64,000 nt of DNA from Blastococcus carthaginiensis. GTDB taxonomy: Bacteria; Actinomycetota; Actinomycetes; Mycobacteriales; Geodermatophilaceae. The stretch spans positions 1 through 64,000 of the forward strand of contig NZ_JASNFN010000018.1 of NCBI RefSeq assembly GCF_030731085.1. Direction: 5' to 3'. The translations under genes were made by a program, and so were the position numbers. Shown here piece after piece: positions 8,677 through 17,700 of the stretch (within the stretch, counting starts at the first letter, position 1; every line of letters starts with the position of its first letter). A model generated the notes under the pieces. The model had not been told where the DNA came from. It saw only the letters and a list, made by a program, of their open reading frames with translations, and ran no database searches.

Positions 8677-9525
8677 TCAGCCGGTGGTGTGCTCGGCCAG
8701 GTCCCGCACGGCGTCGACGAGGGCATCGCCGTCGAGCAGCGCCCGGTCGTTGTGACCGGCCCTCGGCACCTCCACCAGCCGGTGCAGCCGCCCGGCGGCA
8801 GCGGCGACGGCGCGGCTCTGCTCCGGCGGCACGATCGAGTCGGCCGAGCCGAGCACGACCGTGGTCGGCACGTCCACGCGGGCGACGTGCTCGACCGCCG
8901 GGAACCGGTCGTGCAGCAGCGCCCGCACCGGCAGCACGGGGTAGTGCTCGGCGGCGACCGACGCCAGGTCGGTGAACGGCGACCGCAGCACCAGGCCCGC
9001 CGGCGGGTGCTCGGTCGCGAGCTCGGTCACGACGGCGGCGCCCAGGCTCTCGCCGAAGTAGACCAGCCGGTCCCCGGGGACGCCGGCGTCCTCGAGTAGG
9101 AAGGTGCGGGCCGCGCGGACGTCGCGCGCCAGCCCCTCCTCGGTCGGGCTGCCGGGGTTGCCGGCGTAGCCGCGGTAGTCGAACAGCAGCACGCCGAGCC
9201 CGGCGTCGGACAGCGCGTCGGCCAGGGGCGCCCGCATGCCGCGGTGCCCGCCGTTGCCATTGGCGACCAGCACCGTGGCCGCGCCCTCGTCGGAGGCAGG
9301 GATGTACCAGCCGTCGAGATCCAGCCCGTCGGAGGTGTGCAGGACGACGTCGCGGCCACCGGGGAGCAGGTCGGCGGCGCTCCCCGCCGGGCCGTCGTCG
9401 GCCAGATAGATCAGCGAGCGCTGGAACACCCACAGCAGGCCGACCAGGGACGCGAGCAGCAGCACCACCACCCCGGCGCCCACCAGTACCGACCGGATCA
9501 CCCGCCCGATGATGCCCGCCCTCAC
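8677..9525 (-). CDS. membrane-anchored alpha/beta hydrolase
   Basis: A 282-aa serine hydrolase. The GTG start at 9525 overlaps the TGA of the MFS gene by four bases (GTGA), so the two are translationally coupled. Residues about 10-35 form an N-terminal anchor helix. The catalytic domain shows the nucleophile elbow GESLG (Ser160), the acid Asp in VLGSADSIVPP, and the His in RAGHNDR. It resembles the BEM46/ABHD13-like family of Ser hydrolases with the active domain facing the outside or the membrane surface; the substrate is unknown. Coupling to an exporter suggests a shared task, such as processing an exported compound. Confidence 0.8.
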   Translation of the reverse strand: MRAGIIGRVIRSVLVGAGVVVLLLASLVGLLWVFQRSLIYLADDGPAGSAADLLPGGRDVVLHTSDGLDLDGWYIPASDEGAATVLVANGNGGHRGMRAPLADALSDAGLGVLLFDYRGYAGNPGSPTEEGLARDVRAARTFLLEDAGVPGDRLVYFGESLGAAVVTELATEHPPAGLVLRSPFTDLASVAAEHYPVLPVRALLHDRFPAVEHVARVDVPTTVVLGSADSIVPPEQSRAVAAAAGRLHRLVEVPRAGHNDRALLDGDALVDAVRDLAEHTTG

Positions 9526-10829
9526 CGCCCCGGCACGGGTCGCCGCAGCACCGACGGCCGGCACACCACGGCCGCACCCAGCACCATCACCGCCGTCACC
9601 ACCAGGGCGGCCCCGACCGACAGCAGGTCGGCCAGCGCGCCGTTCAGCGCGGCGGCCAGCGGCCGCGACCCGACGAAACCCATCAGCCAGAGCGCCATGA
9701 TCCGGCCGATGTACTCCCGCGGCACCCGGTCGTAGAGCAGTGTCGTGATGCCGTTCATCGCCAGCGTCAGGCCGATCCCGCCGACGACGAAGGCGACGAC
9801 GGCGGCGGGCACGTTCCAGCTCGCCGCGAGCCCCACCGCCGAGCCCGCGAGCAGCACCAGCCCGGTCGTGGCCAGCTGCGCGTGGTCGAGGAACCGGATG
9901 AGCGCCACCTGCGCGAAGAAGCCGAGGAACGCTCCCGCGCCGAAGGCCGAGGCCAGCACGCCGACGAGCTCCGGACCACCGCCCAGGACGTCCGCCAGCG
10001 ACGGCCCCAGCGTCACGGCCGGGTCGGCGCCGACGCCCACCGCGGTGACGCCAAGCAGCAGGACTCCCACCACCGGGTCGGTGCGCAGGTAGCGCACCCC
10101 GGCGATGACCGACAGCCGCGGGCCGGGTGCGGTGGCCGCGCCCGGCGTCCGCAGCCGGAACACCGCCACGAGGAACACGAGGTGACCGACGGCGGCGAGG
10201 GCGAAGGCGACGCCGTAGCCCGCGGTCGCGGCCACCACGCCGCCCACCGCCGGCCCGACCGCCCGGCCCACCGAGAAGGTGAGGTTGTCCAGGGCCACGG
10301 CCCGGGCCACCTCCCCCGGCCGCACCAGCGACGGGAGCAGCGCCTGCATCGCCGGCCCGCCGACGGAGAACCCGATCCCCACGATCAGCGCGGTGACCAT
10401 GACGACCCACGGGGGCACGTCGGCGACGTCGGGGGTCAGCAGCACCCAGCCCGCCAGGATCGCGGCACCCAGCGTGCACAGCGTGCGGCCGAGCAGGATC
10501 TGCCGGCGCGGGCTGCCCCGGTCGGCCATCGCCCCGCTCATCGGGGTCAGCACCAGCTGCGGCACGAACTGCGCGAAGCTCACCAGCCCGACGAGGAACG
10601 CCGACGAGGTGAGCTGCCAGACCAGCGCGGCACTCGCGATGTTCTGGATCCAGATGCCGATGTTGGCCAGCAGCTTGCCGGCCCAGTAGGGGCCGAAGAC
10701 GGGGTCGGTGACCAGCCGCCGCGACGGGCGGGGCGCGGCGGGTCCGGGATCCTGCTCCGCGCCGTCCACTTCTACGCAATGTAGGCAGCGCCCCCGGACG
10801 CCGGCCACCCGGGCCGGTCGGAACGGCAC
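9522..10829 (-). CDS. MFS exporter, EntS-like (block A copy)
   Basis: A 12-helix major facilitator of the MFS_3 / enterobactin-exporter-like group, 435 aa from 10829. The loop 2-3 signature appears as MADRGSPRRQILLGR, followed by SLVRPGEVARAVALDNLTFSVGRAVGPAVGG and a final RRPVPGR. A GTG at 10769 would give a 415-aa protein whose start aligns better with the paralogue at 42679-43995; neither start has a clear ribosome binding site. It is coupled to the hydrolase gene downstream. It is divergent from the small basic protein gene at 10901, so the promoter lies in 10770-10850. The exported substrate is unknown. Confidence 0.8.
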   Translation of the reverse strand: MPFRPARVAGVRGRCLHCVEVDGAEQDPGPAAPRPSRRLVTDPVFGPYWAGKLLANIGIWIQNIASAALVWQLTSSAFLVGLVSFAQFVPQLVLTPMSGAMADRGSPRRQILLGRTLCTLGAAILAGWVLLTPDVADVPPWVVMVTALIVGIGFSVGGPAMQALLPSLVRPGEVARAVALDNLTFSVGRAVGPAVGGVVAATAGYGVAFALAAVGHLVFLVAVFRLRTPGAATAPGPRLSVIAGVRYLRTDPVVGVLLLGVTAVGVGADPAVTLGPSLADVLGGGPELVGVLASAFGAGAFLGFFAQVALIRFLDHAQLATTGLVLLAGSAVGLAASWNVPAAVVAFVVGGIGLTLAMNGITTLLYDRVPREYIGRIMALWLMGFVGSRPLAAALNGALADLLSVGAALVVTAVMVLGAAVVCRPSVLRRPVPGR

Positions 10830-10849
10830 CGGCGGGGCCCAGCCGGGCG

Positions 10850-10855
10850 TAGCGT
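10850..10855 (+). promoter_or_regulatory. probable -10 element of the small basic protein gene
   Basis: TAGCGT fits the actinobacterial TANNNT -10 pattern. It lies exactly 51 bases upstream of the ATG at 10901. The same hexamer lies at exactly the same distance (46465-46470) from the lost start of the block B copy. That positional conservation between diverged paralogues supports a promoter role. No clear -35 is visible. Confidence 0.5.
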
Positions 10856-10900
10856 GCGCCGCACGGAGCCGTCCCGGCTCCCGATGAGGGAGCGCACACC

Positions 10901-11038
10901 ATGGGTGACAAGTCCCCGCGACAGTCGATGACCAAGAAGGCCAGCGGCAAGTCGATCAAGGAGAAGCGGATCGACCGCAAGGCCAAGTCGGACACGACCT
11001 CGCAGATGGAGAACCTGACGCACGGCAAGAAGCACTGA
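10901..11038 (+). CDS. conserved 45-aa basic small protein
   Basis: A tiny, lysine-rich protein (MGDKSPRQSMTKK, then repeated Lys/Ser, ending NLTHGKKH). It has a strong ribosome binding site (GAGGGAG, 10 bases before the ATG). A paralogue at 46516-46650 keeps the same upstream 20 bases and most of the peptide, which argues for selection at the protein and leader level. Similar very short basic proteins are common and conserved in Actinobacteria but lack an assigned function; the charge suggests a nucleic-acid or ribosome contact. It is divergent from the MFS gene and ends at a strong hairpin. Confidence 0.7.
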   Translation: MGDKSPRQSMTKKASGKSIKEKRIDRKAKSDTTSQMENLTHGKKH

Positions 11039-11043
11039 CGGCC

Positions 11044-11079
11044 GAGGGCCCTCCTCCCCGGGTGGGGAAGAGGGCCCTC
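11044..11079. terminator. bidirectional hairpin terminator
   Basis: A 14-bp inverted repeat with one mismatch, each arm beginning or ending in GGGCCC, with a short GGGT-type loop. It lies six bases after the stop of the small protein gene and before the stop of the convergent secreted hydrolase. There is no T-tract, as is usual in high-GC actinobacteria. Confidence 0.7.
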
Positions 11080-11114
11080 AGGTCATGCGGGAGTGCGGTG
11101 CGTCAACCGACGCC

Positions 11115-12575
11115 TCACGGGGTCGGGCACTCCTCGTAGAAGACCCGCGTACCGGTGCGCACCGGGGTGGTGAACTCGCAGCCGTAGTTCGGGTCGGCGA
11201 CGACCTCGGGGTCGAGCACCGAGGCGCCGGCCGGCTTCACGCCGTTCTCCACCCAGTTCACGAGGTCGAGGAACTGGCTGGCCGCCTCCTCGGGGGTGTA
11301 CTCGCAGTGCCCGGCGGCCCGGATCGGCCGCTGGACGAGCAGCTCCGCGTTGCCCTGCGCGGCGACGTCGAGGGCGTAGTACTGCTCCATCGAGAACGGG
11401 ACGTAGTAGTCACCGAGGGTGTGCGACGAGAGCACCGGGACGTCGATGTCCCCGGTGATCGCGGGAACCGGGACCGACAGGTAGGTGCTCCGGGCCTTGG
11501 GGGCCGGCGCCACCCGCTCGATGCGCTGGTCGAGGGTGCCGCCGTCCTCGAACGTGTGGTCGAACGGGTAGTCGGTGTCGACGTTCGACCAGAGCGCACC
11601 CGGCGTCAGACCGTCGAGACCACCGGGCTCGGTGGTGACGACGCCGTAGACGAAGTTCTGGCCCTCCCAGTAGCCGAAGGCCTCGTCGTCACCGGGGCGC
11701 TCGCCGCCGGTGATCGCGGTGATGTTGTCGCGGAACACCTCGCCCTCCTCGGTGAGACCCGAGTAGACCGGCGTCGGCGTCGTCGGGGTGCCGAGCGCGG
11801 CCTTGAACTGCGGCACGGCCTGCGAGAAGTACTCCGCCTGCGAGGGGAACGGGTAGGCGTCCACCCCGGACAGCGTCTGCGCCAGCAGGTTGTAGTCGAG
11901 GAAGAAGTCGTAGAGCTCGTAGTCGCCCATCACGCCGCACATCGGGGCCGCACCGTCCCACTCGACGCCGCGGTCGCGCTCGAGCAGCGTGCCGATGACG
12001 TGCCCGCCCATCGAGACGCCCTGGAGGTAGCGCTGGTCGGCCTTCCCGACCCGCGCGTCGAAGATCTGCGCGAGCCGCTCGGTGGCGAGCGCACCGGCCT
12101 CGATGTCGTACCGGTTCTCGCCGTAGGACGACGCCGCCCAGGCGAAGCCGTTCTCGATGTAGGTGCGCCGCAGGTCGTAGCTCGGGTCGCTGACGTAGAC
12201 GGTGGTGCCCGTGCCGCGGTAGCCGTGCTCCCAGAAGACGACGTCGCCGTTCCAGTCCATGGGCACCTCGATGCGGTAGGCCGAGCCGCGGTCGATGCCG
12301 TAGAGGACCTTGCTGATCGGGTTGCCGGCCTCGTCGGTGAGCGGCACGAACTCGGCGCCCGCCTCCCCGTTCACGTAGTCGAACTGCGGGTCGGCGACGG
12401 TCCAGCGCAGGTTGTAGACCCGCTCCTTCGGGGACTGCTGGACCGGCTGCCACTCCGGGTCGGCCGACTGCTGGTCCGCCGGGGCGGCGAGGGCGGGGCC
12501 ACCGATGGTGAACCCCCCGAGCCCCACTCCCGCGGCGAGCGCGAGCGGGACCAACCGGTTGCGGTGCAGGGACAA
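11115..12575 (-). CDS. secreted alpha/beta hydrolase
   Basis: A 486-aa exported esterase or lipase-like protein. It has a signal peptide (MSLHRNRLVPLALAAG..., cleavage near PALA-APAD at residue 30-31). The nucleophile elbow GVSMGG places the catalytic Ser at residue 188. An oxyanion-region sequence FWEHGYRG precedes it, and the charge-relay His is probably in AAGHCEY near the C-terminus. Four Cys residues in the mature part (MCGV, HCEY, GCEF, EECP) could form two disulfides, consistent with an extracellular enzyme. The substrate cannot be read from the sequence. It lies between the small protein and the ThDP enzyme gene, and it has no counterpart in block B. Confidence 0.8.
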   Translation of the reverse strand: MSLHRNRLVPLALAAGVGLGGFTIGGPALAAPADQQSADPEWQPVQQSPKERVYNLRWTVADPQFDYVNGEAGAEFVPLTDEAGNPISKVLYGIDRGSAYRIEVPMDWNGDVVFWEHGYRGTGTTVYVSDPSYDLRRTYIENGFAWAASSYGENRYDIEAGALATERLAQIFDARVGKADQRYLQGVSMGGHVIGTLLERDRGVEWDGAAPMCGVMGDYELYDFFLDYNLLAQTLSGVDAYPFPSQAEYFSQAVPQFKAALGTPTTPTPVYSGLTEEGEVFRDNITAITGGERPGDDEAFGYWEGQNFVYGVVTTEPGGLDGLTPGALWSNVDTDYPFDHTFEDGGTLDQRIERVAPAPKARSTYLSVPVPAITGDIDVPVLSSHTLGDYYVPFSMEQYYALDVAAQGNAELLVQRPIRAAGHCEYTPEEAASQFLDLVNWVENGVKPAGASVLDPEVVADPNYGCEFTTPVRTGTRVFYEECPTP

Positions 12576-12678
12576 GATGCGACTCCTTCGTCGACACTGT
12601 GCTGCGCGTCACAGCTGGGCGACTCTGTCTACCTCACGCGTCTGGGGGTCGGAAACCCGGGTCTCGGGATCGGGGCGT

Positions 12679-14217
12679 TCAGCGCAGCGTGGCGACGATC
12701 AGGTGCGGGCCGGGCTCGGCCAGCGCCTGCCGCAGCTGGTCGGCCAGCTCCTCCGCCGTCGCCGCCCGGCTCGCCGGCACGCCCATCCCCTGCGCGATCC
12801 CGACGAAGTCCAGCCGCGGGCCGCCGAGGTCCAGCAGCGTGCGGGCCCGCTCGCCGTCGTTGGCCGCCCCCACCCGCGAGAGCTCGTGCTCGAGGATCTT
12901 GTACGACCCGTTGTCGCAGATGATCGTCGTGATGTCGGCCTGCTCGCGGGCGTAGCTCCACAGCGCCGAGATCGTGTACATCGCGCTGCCGTCGGCCTGG
13001 ATCCCGATCACCGGCCGGTCCGGGCAGGCCACCGCCGCGCCCAGCGCCATCGGCAGCCCGTCGCCGATCGCGCCGCCGGTGAGCGCGAGCCAGTCGTGCC
13101 GCGGGCCGGCGGAGGTCATCTCGGTGAGCCCGGCACCGGAGGTGAGGGCCTCGTCGACGACGATCGCGTCCTCCGGGAGCAGCGCCCCGACGACGGCGGC
13201 CATCGTGCGCGGGGTCAGCCGGCCGGTGGGCAGCTCGGGCCGCTCGAACTCGGCGACCTCGGGCTTCGCGTCCGGCGCGACGACGTCGGCCAGCGCCCGC
13301 AGCGCGGCGGTGCCGTCCTCCCCGGGAGCGCTGAGCACGTGCACCGTGCAGTCCTCGGGCACCGGGTGGCCGGGCACCCCGGGGTAGCCGAAGAAGTGCA
13401 CCGGCGCGGTGGCGCCGGCCAGCACGAGGTGGCGGGTGCCGGCGAGGGCGGCCATCGCCATCTCCGGCGGGTAGGGCAGCCGGTGCAGGTCGGGCAGCCC
13501 CGCGCCGCGCACCGACCGGGCCGGGAAGGTCTCCACCATGAGCCGCACGCCGGTGCCCGCGGCGACCTGGGCGGCGGCCAGCTGGCCCTCCTCCCCCATC
13601 ACGTCGCCGCCGAGGAGCAGCACCACGGGCTCGTCGGCGCGCACGACCGCGGCGACGTCGTCGACCACGGACGGCGCGACCCGCGGCAGCGGCCGCCCCG
13701 GGCGCGGATCGGCGACGGCGGCGCCCTCCTCCCACGAGACGTCGGCGGGGAGGATCAGCGTCGCGATGCCGCCGGTGGCGACCGCCGCCACCGCGTCGGC
13801 GGCGTCGGCGGCGACGTCGGCGGGTGACAGCGAGCGGCGCACCCACGTGGAGAAGGTGCCGGCGACGGCGTCGATGTCGGACTCCAGCGGGGCATCGAGC
13901 CGCTTGTGCGAGCGCGCGTGGTCACCGACGACGTTGAGCATCGGCGCCCGGCCGCGGCGGGCGTTGTGCAGGTTGGCCAGCCCGTTGCCCATGCCCGGGC
14001 CCAGGTGCAGCAGCGTCGCGGCGGGCCGGCCGGTCATGCGGGCCCACCCGTCGGCCGCGCCGGTCGCGACGCCCTCGAAGAGCGTCAGCACGCCGCGCAT
14101 CTCCGGGACGTCGTCCAGGGCGGCGACGAAGTGCATCTCCGACGTCCCGGGGTTGGCGAAGCAGACGTCGACGCCCGCGTCGACCAGGGTCCGGATCAGT
14201 GCCTGTGCGCCGTTCAC
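12679..14217 (-). CDS. ThDP-dependent decarboxylase/synthase, acetolactate-synthase-like
   Basis: A 512-aa thiamine-diphosphate enzyme of the IlvB/MdlC (acetolactate synthase / benzoylformate decarboxylase) superfamily. The N-terminal pyrimidine-binding domain contains the conserved Glu in LFEGVATGAADG. The central domain follows, and the C-terminal domain has the ThDP/Mg motif QADGSAMYT...ICDNGSY. The GTG start at 14217 is chosen because the block B paralogue aligns at this point (VNGAQALIRTLVDAG). The substrate is unknown; this group also includes oxalyl-CoA and 2-oxo-acid decarboxylases. In block B its paralogue is directly coupled to EthD, whereas here 5 kb of type VII secretion genes intervene. 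Confidence 0.85.
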   Translation of the reverse strand: MNGAQALIRTLVDAGVDVCFANPGTSEMHFVAALDDVPEMRGVLTLFEGVATGAADGWARMTGRPAATLLHLGPGMGNGLANLHNARRGRAPMLNVVGDHARSHKRLDAPLESDIDAVAGTFSTWVRRSLSPADVAADAADAVAAVATGGIATLILPADVSWEEGAAVADPRPGRPLPRVAPSVVDDVAAVVRADEPVVLLLGGDVMGEEGQLAAAQVAAGTGVRLMVETFPARSVRGAGLPDLHRLPYPPEMAMAALAGTRHLVLAGATAPVHFFGYPGVPGHPVPEDCTVHVLSAPGEDGTAALRALADVVAPDAKPEVAEFERPELPTGRLTPRTMAAVVGALLPEDAIVVDEALTSGAGLTEMTSAGPRHDWLALTGGAIGDGLPMALGAAVACPDRPVIGIQADGSAMYTISALWSYAREQADITTIICDNGSYKILEHELSRVGAANDGERARTLLDLGGPRLDFVGIAQGMGVPASRAATAEELADQLRQALAEPGPHLIVATLR

Positions 14218-14394
14218 ACCTGCCGACCCTGGCACGCCCTCCGCGCAGCAGCGACCGGAGCCCCCGACAGGCCCGTGACCAGGGGGCCGGCCTGTGGACA
14301 ACCCCGGGAGGGCCCCGGATCCGCTGTTACGTTCCGCCGCGTATCCGCTCCCGCCGGTGCCCGGTGCACCCGGACCTCCCGATTGGAACCCACC

Positions 14395-14691
14395 ATGGCG
14401 AACGTCAACGTCACCTACCAGCAGATGGAAGACGCCGCCGGCCGGCTCACCAACGGGCGGGCCGAGATCGACGGCATGCTCGCGCAGCTGAAGAGCCTGG
14501 TCGACCAGCTCGTCGCCGACGGCTACGTCACCGACTCCTCCAGCCGCAGCTTCGCCGCCTCCTACGACGAGTTCACCACCGGCGCCCGGAACGCCGTCGC
14601 CGGCCTGGACGGCATGGCCCAGTACCTGACCCAGGCCGCCGCCACCTTCCGCGACGCGGACGCCCAGCTGGCCGGAGCCCTCGGCCGCTGA
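14395..14691 (+). CDS. WXG100-family type VII secretion substrate, atypical motif
   Basis: A 98-aa all-helical protein of ESAT-6/CFP-10 size. The order is helix 1 (VTYQQMEDAAGRLTNGRAEI), a turn, then helix 2 ending YLTQAAATFRDADAQLAGAL, in which a Y-x3-x-D type export motif can be seen. The usual Trp-x-Gly in the central turn is replaced by ADGYVTDSSS. The ATG at 14395 is preceded by a weak site (GGAACCCACC). It is convergent with the large FHA-FtsK gene, with which it probably forms a secretion pair. No second WXG100 partner, EccB, EccD or MycP gene lies in the window, so it may homodimerise or use a core apparatus encoded elsewhere. Confidence 0.8.
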   Translation: MANVNVTYQQMEDAAGRLTNGRAEIDGMLAQLKSLVDQLVADGYVTDSSSRSFAASYDEFTTGARNAVAGLDGMAQYLTQAAATFRDADAQLAGALGR

Positions 14692-14707
14692 CCGCAGCAC
14701 CGCCCCC

Positions 14708-14740
14708 GACGGCCGCCCCGCCCCGCGCGAGGCGGCCGTC
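14708..14740. terminator. bidirectional hairpin between WXG100 and EccC-like genes
   Basis: A perfect 10-bp inverted repeat (GACGGCCGCC / GGCGGCCGTC) with a 13-base loop. It lies between the two convergent stop codons at 14691 and 14762. Confidence 0.6.
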
Positions 14741-14761
14741 GCCGTTCCCGGCCCGCAGCGC

Positions 14762-17700
14762 TCAGGGCGTGGGGACGGCGACGGTCAGCAGCGCGCCGTC
14801 GCCCAGGTGGAGCAGGGCGCGCCCGGGCCGGACCGCCCCGCCGACGGCGCTGCGGGGCACCCGCACGCCGATCAGGTCGCCGTCGGTGCTGCCCTGCGGC
14901 GAGAGCAGCACGCCCTGCCGGGCCTTCTTCGCCTCGACCTGCCAGCCCGAGAGGCCGGTGCAGAGAGCGTCGGCGTTCCCGCCCAGCACCAGGGCGCGGC
15001 CGGGCACGGCTCCCCGGACGACCTCGCGGAACACCTCGGCCGCCGGGCAGTCCCGCAGCACCTCGCCGTCGTCGAGCAGCAGCACCAGCGGCCGGCCGGG
15101 CCCGGCGGCGAGCAGCTCCCGCCACCGGTCGGCCGGCGTCGCGGGGTCGACGACGACGTCGAGCACCCCGGGGCGGCCGGCCAGCGCCCGCAGCGGCGAG
15201 GCCTTCGGCGCGCAGACGACGACCGGGGTGCCCTGCCGCAGCAGCGACTCGGCCATCACGGCCAGCAGCGTGCTCCGGCCCGAGCGCGCCGGCCCGGCGA
15301 CGACGAAGGCCGGCCCCCGCTCGACCAGGTCGGGCCCGGTGGCGGCCAGCTCGTCGCCGCCGACGCCGACCAGCGCGAACCCGGCGCCCGCTCCTGCCGG
15401 ACGGAGGTCCCAGGCGGCCTCGAAGGCCAGGCGCGAGGGCAGCACGTCGACGCGGAACGGGCGAGCCGACCGCGGCACCAGCGCATCCCGCACGTGCGCC
15501 TCCTTCGCGATCGCGGCGAGCGCCGCCGCCTGCCCCTGCCCCGACTCGTCCTCGCCGAGCAGCGCGACCTGCGTCTCCACCGCGCCGTCGACCGTGACCG
15601 CCCGGCCCGGCGGCAGCCACTCGGGCACCTGCCGGCCGGGCACGCCGACCAGCGGGTAGTCGCCCCGGTCGGCCAGCCGCATGACCAGCCGGCCGTCGGT
15701 GAGCGACGACAGCCGTCCGGTGCCCAGCGACCGGTCGCCGGTGATGACCACGGAGATCCCGGCCGAGGCCCCCTCACGCACCAGGGCGGTGAGGACGTCG
15801 GTGAGCCGGCCGCCGTCCACCTCGCCGAGCACCGGGGTGAACCCCTCCCAGCGGTCGAGCAGCAGCAGGACGTGCGGCAGCCGGTCTCCCTCCGGCACCG
15901 AGCGGCGCTGCTCGACGACGTCGGCGAAGCCGCCCTCGGCGAGCACCTGCTGGCGGCGCTCCAGCTCCCGGGCGAGTCGGTCGAGCAGCCGGGCGGCGCG
16001 CTCGGTCTGGGTGCGGGGCACCACCGCGCCGCAGTGCGGCAGGTCGGCCAGCGGCAGCAGCGCGCCGTTGCCGCAGTCGAGGGCGTAGAGGTGCACGTCC
16101 GCGGTCGAGCAGCGCGCGCCGACCGCCCCCGCCAGCGTGCGCAGCAACTGCGAGCGCCCGCTCTTCGGCGAGCCGACGACCAGCAGGTGCCCGTCGGCCG
16201 CGGGGTCGAAGGCGGCCACCCGCCGGACCTGGCTCGCCGGCAGGTCCTGCAGGCCGTAGGGCAGCCAGGTGGGTGGGGCGCCCGCGGGCGCGGCGAGGTC
16301 GGCGGCCGCCACCCGCGCGGGCAGCGCCGGCAGCCACGGGCTGCGCTGCGCGGGCACGCCGTCGGCCTCGGCCGCGGCGCGCACGGCGTCGACCAGCACC
16401 GAGAGGTCGGTGTCCTCGACGTCGGAGGAACGGGCCGCCGTCGCCGGCTTCCGCGGCGGCGCGTACCCGAGCTGGTGCCACCCCACCGGCACGACGAACG
16501 GCGCGCCCGGGGCGACGGTTCGCTGCCCGGGCCGGCGCCCGCCGATCCGACCGGCCTGGAACGGCACCAGCGCGCCGTGCCCGAGCCGGGCGAACCCCCG
16601 GCCCGGCGCCGACTTCGGGAGCCGGGCGGCGTCGGGCGCGTCGAGGACGTCGCTGCTGTCGGCGCCGTCGGTGACCCGCAGCGAGATGCGCAGGTTGGTG
16701 TTGGCGCGGATCTCCGGCGACACCACGCCGCTGGGCCGCTGGGTGGCCAGGAGCAGGTGGATGCCCAGCGACCGCCCCCGCTGCGCGACGTCGACCAGCC
16801 CGGTGACGAAGTCGGGCAGCTCGCGGGCCAGCGAGGCGAACTCGTCGATCACGATGAGCAGCCGCGGCAGGGGCGGGCGGCCGGGCTCGCGGGCCTGGAG
16901 CTCGACGTAATCCTCGACGTCCTTCACCCCGGCGGCGGCCAGGCGGTGCTCCCGGTGGGTCAGCTCGGCCCGCAGCGAGGTGAGCGCCCGCTGCACGAGG
17001 TGGGCGTCCAGGTCGGTGACCATGCCGACGGTGTGCGGCAGGTGCACGCAGTCCTTAAACGCGCTGCCGCCCTTGTAGTCGACGAGCACGAAGTTGAGCG
17101 CGTCCGGCCGGTTGGCCACCGCCAGCGAGGCGATGATCGTCTGCAGCAGCTCGGACTTGCCCGCGCCGGTGGTGCCGGCCACCAGCCCGTGCGGCCCGTC
17201 GGTGCGCAGGTCGAGGGCGAACGGTCCGTGGAGGCCGGCGCCGGCGACCAGCCGGGTGGTGCGCCCCTCCAGCTGCCAGCGCGCCCGCACGCCGTCGGCG
17301 GTGGGCGGCTCGAGGCCCAGCAGGTCGAGGAGCCGCACGCTGCCCGGCAGGACGGCGTCGTCCTCCTCCAGGCTCACGTCGCGCAGCGGGGCCAGCGCCC
17401 GGGCCGCCCGCTCGGCGAGCTCCGCGGGCACCGGCTCGGCCAGCACCCCCGGCACCGGGTCGTGCCCGCTGCGCCGGACGACCAGCCGGGCCTCCTCCGC
17501 CGGGTCGAGCACCGCCGTCGCCGTCGCCGCCTCCGGCAGGAAGCGCTCCTCCTCGTCGGCGCAGACGGCGTACACCCCCACCGCCGGGCCGTCCTGCAGC
17601 ACCTGGGCCAGCCCGGGGGTGGCGCGCAGCGCACGGAAGCCGTGGACGACGAGCACGTGCGCCGGGAAGGACTCCGGCAGGACCCCACCTCCGGCGCTCG

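Noticed and set aside
11085..12923. A 612-codon plus-strand frame opposite the secreted hydrolase
   Set aside because: The minus strand has a signal peptide and a GVSMGG elbow. The plus-strand frame is a composition artefact.
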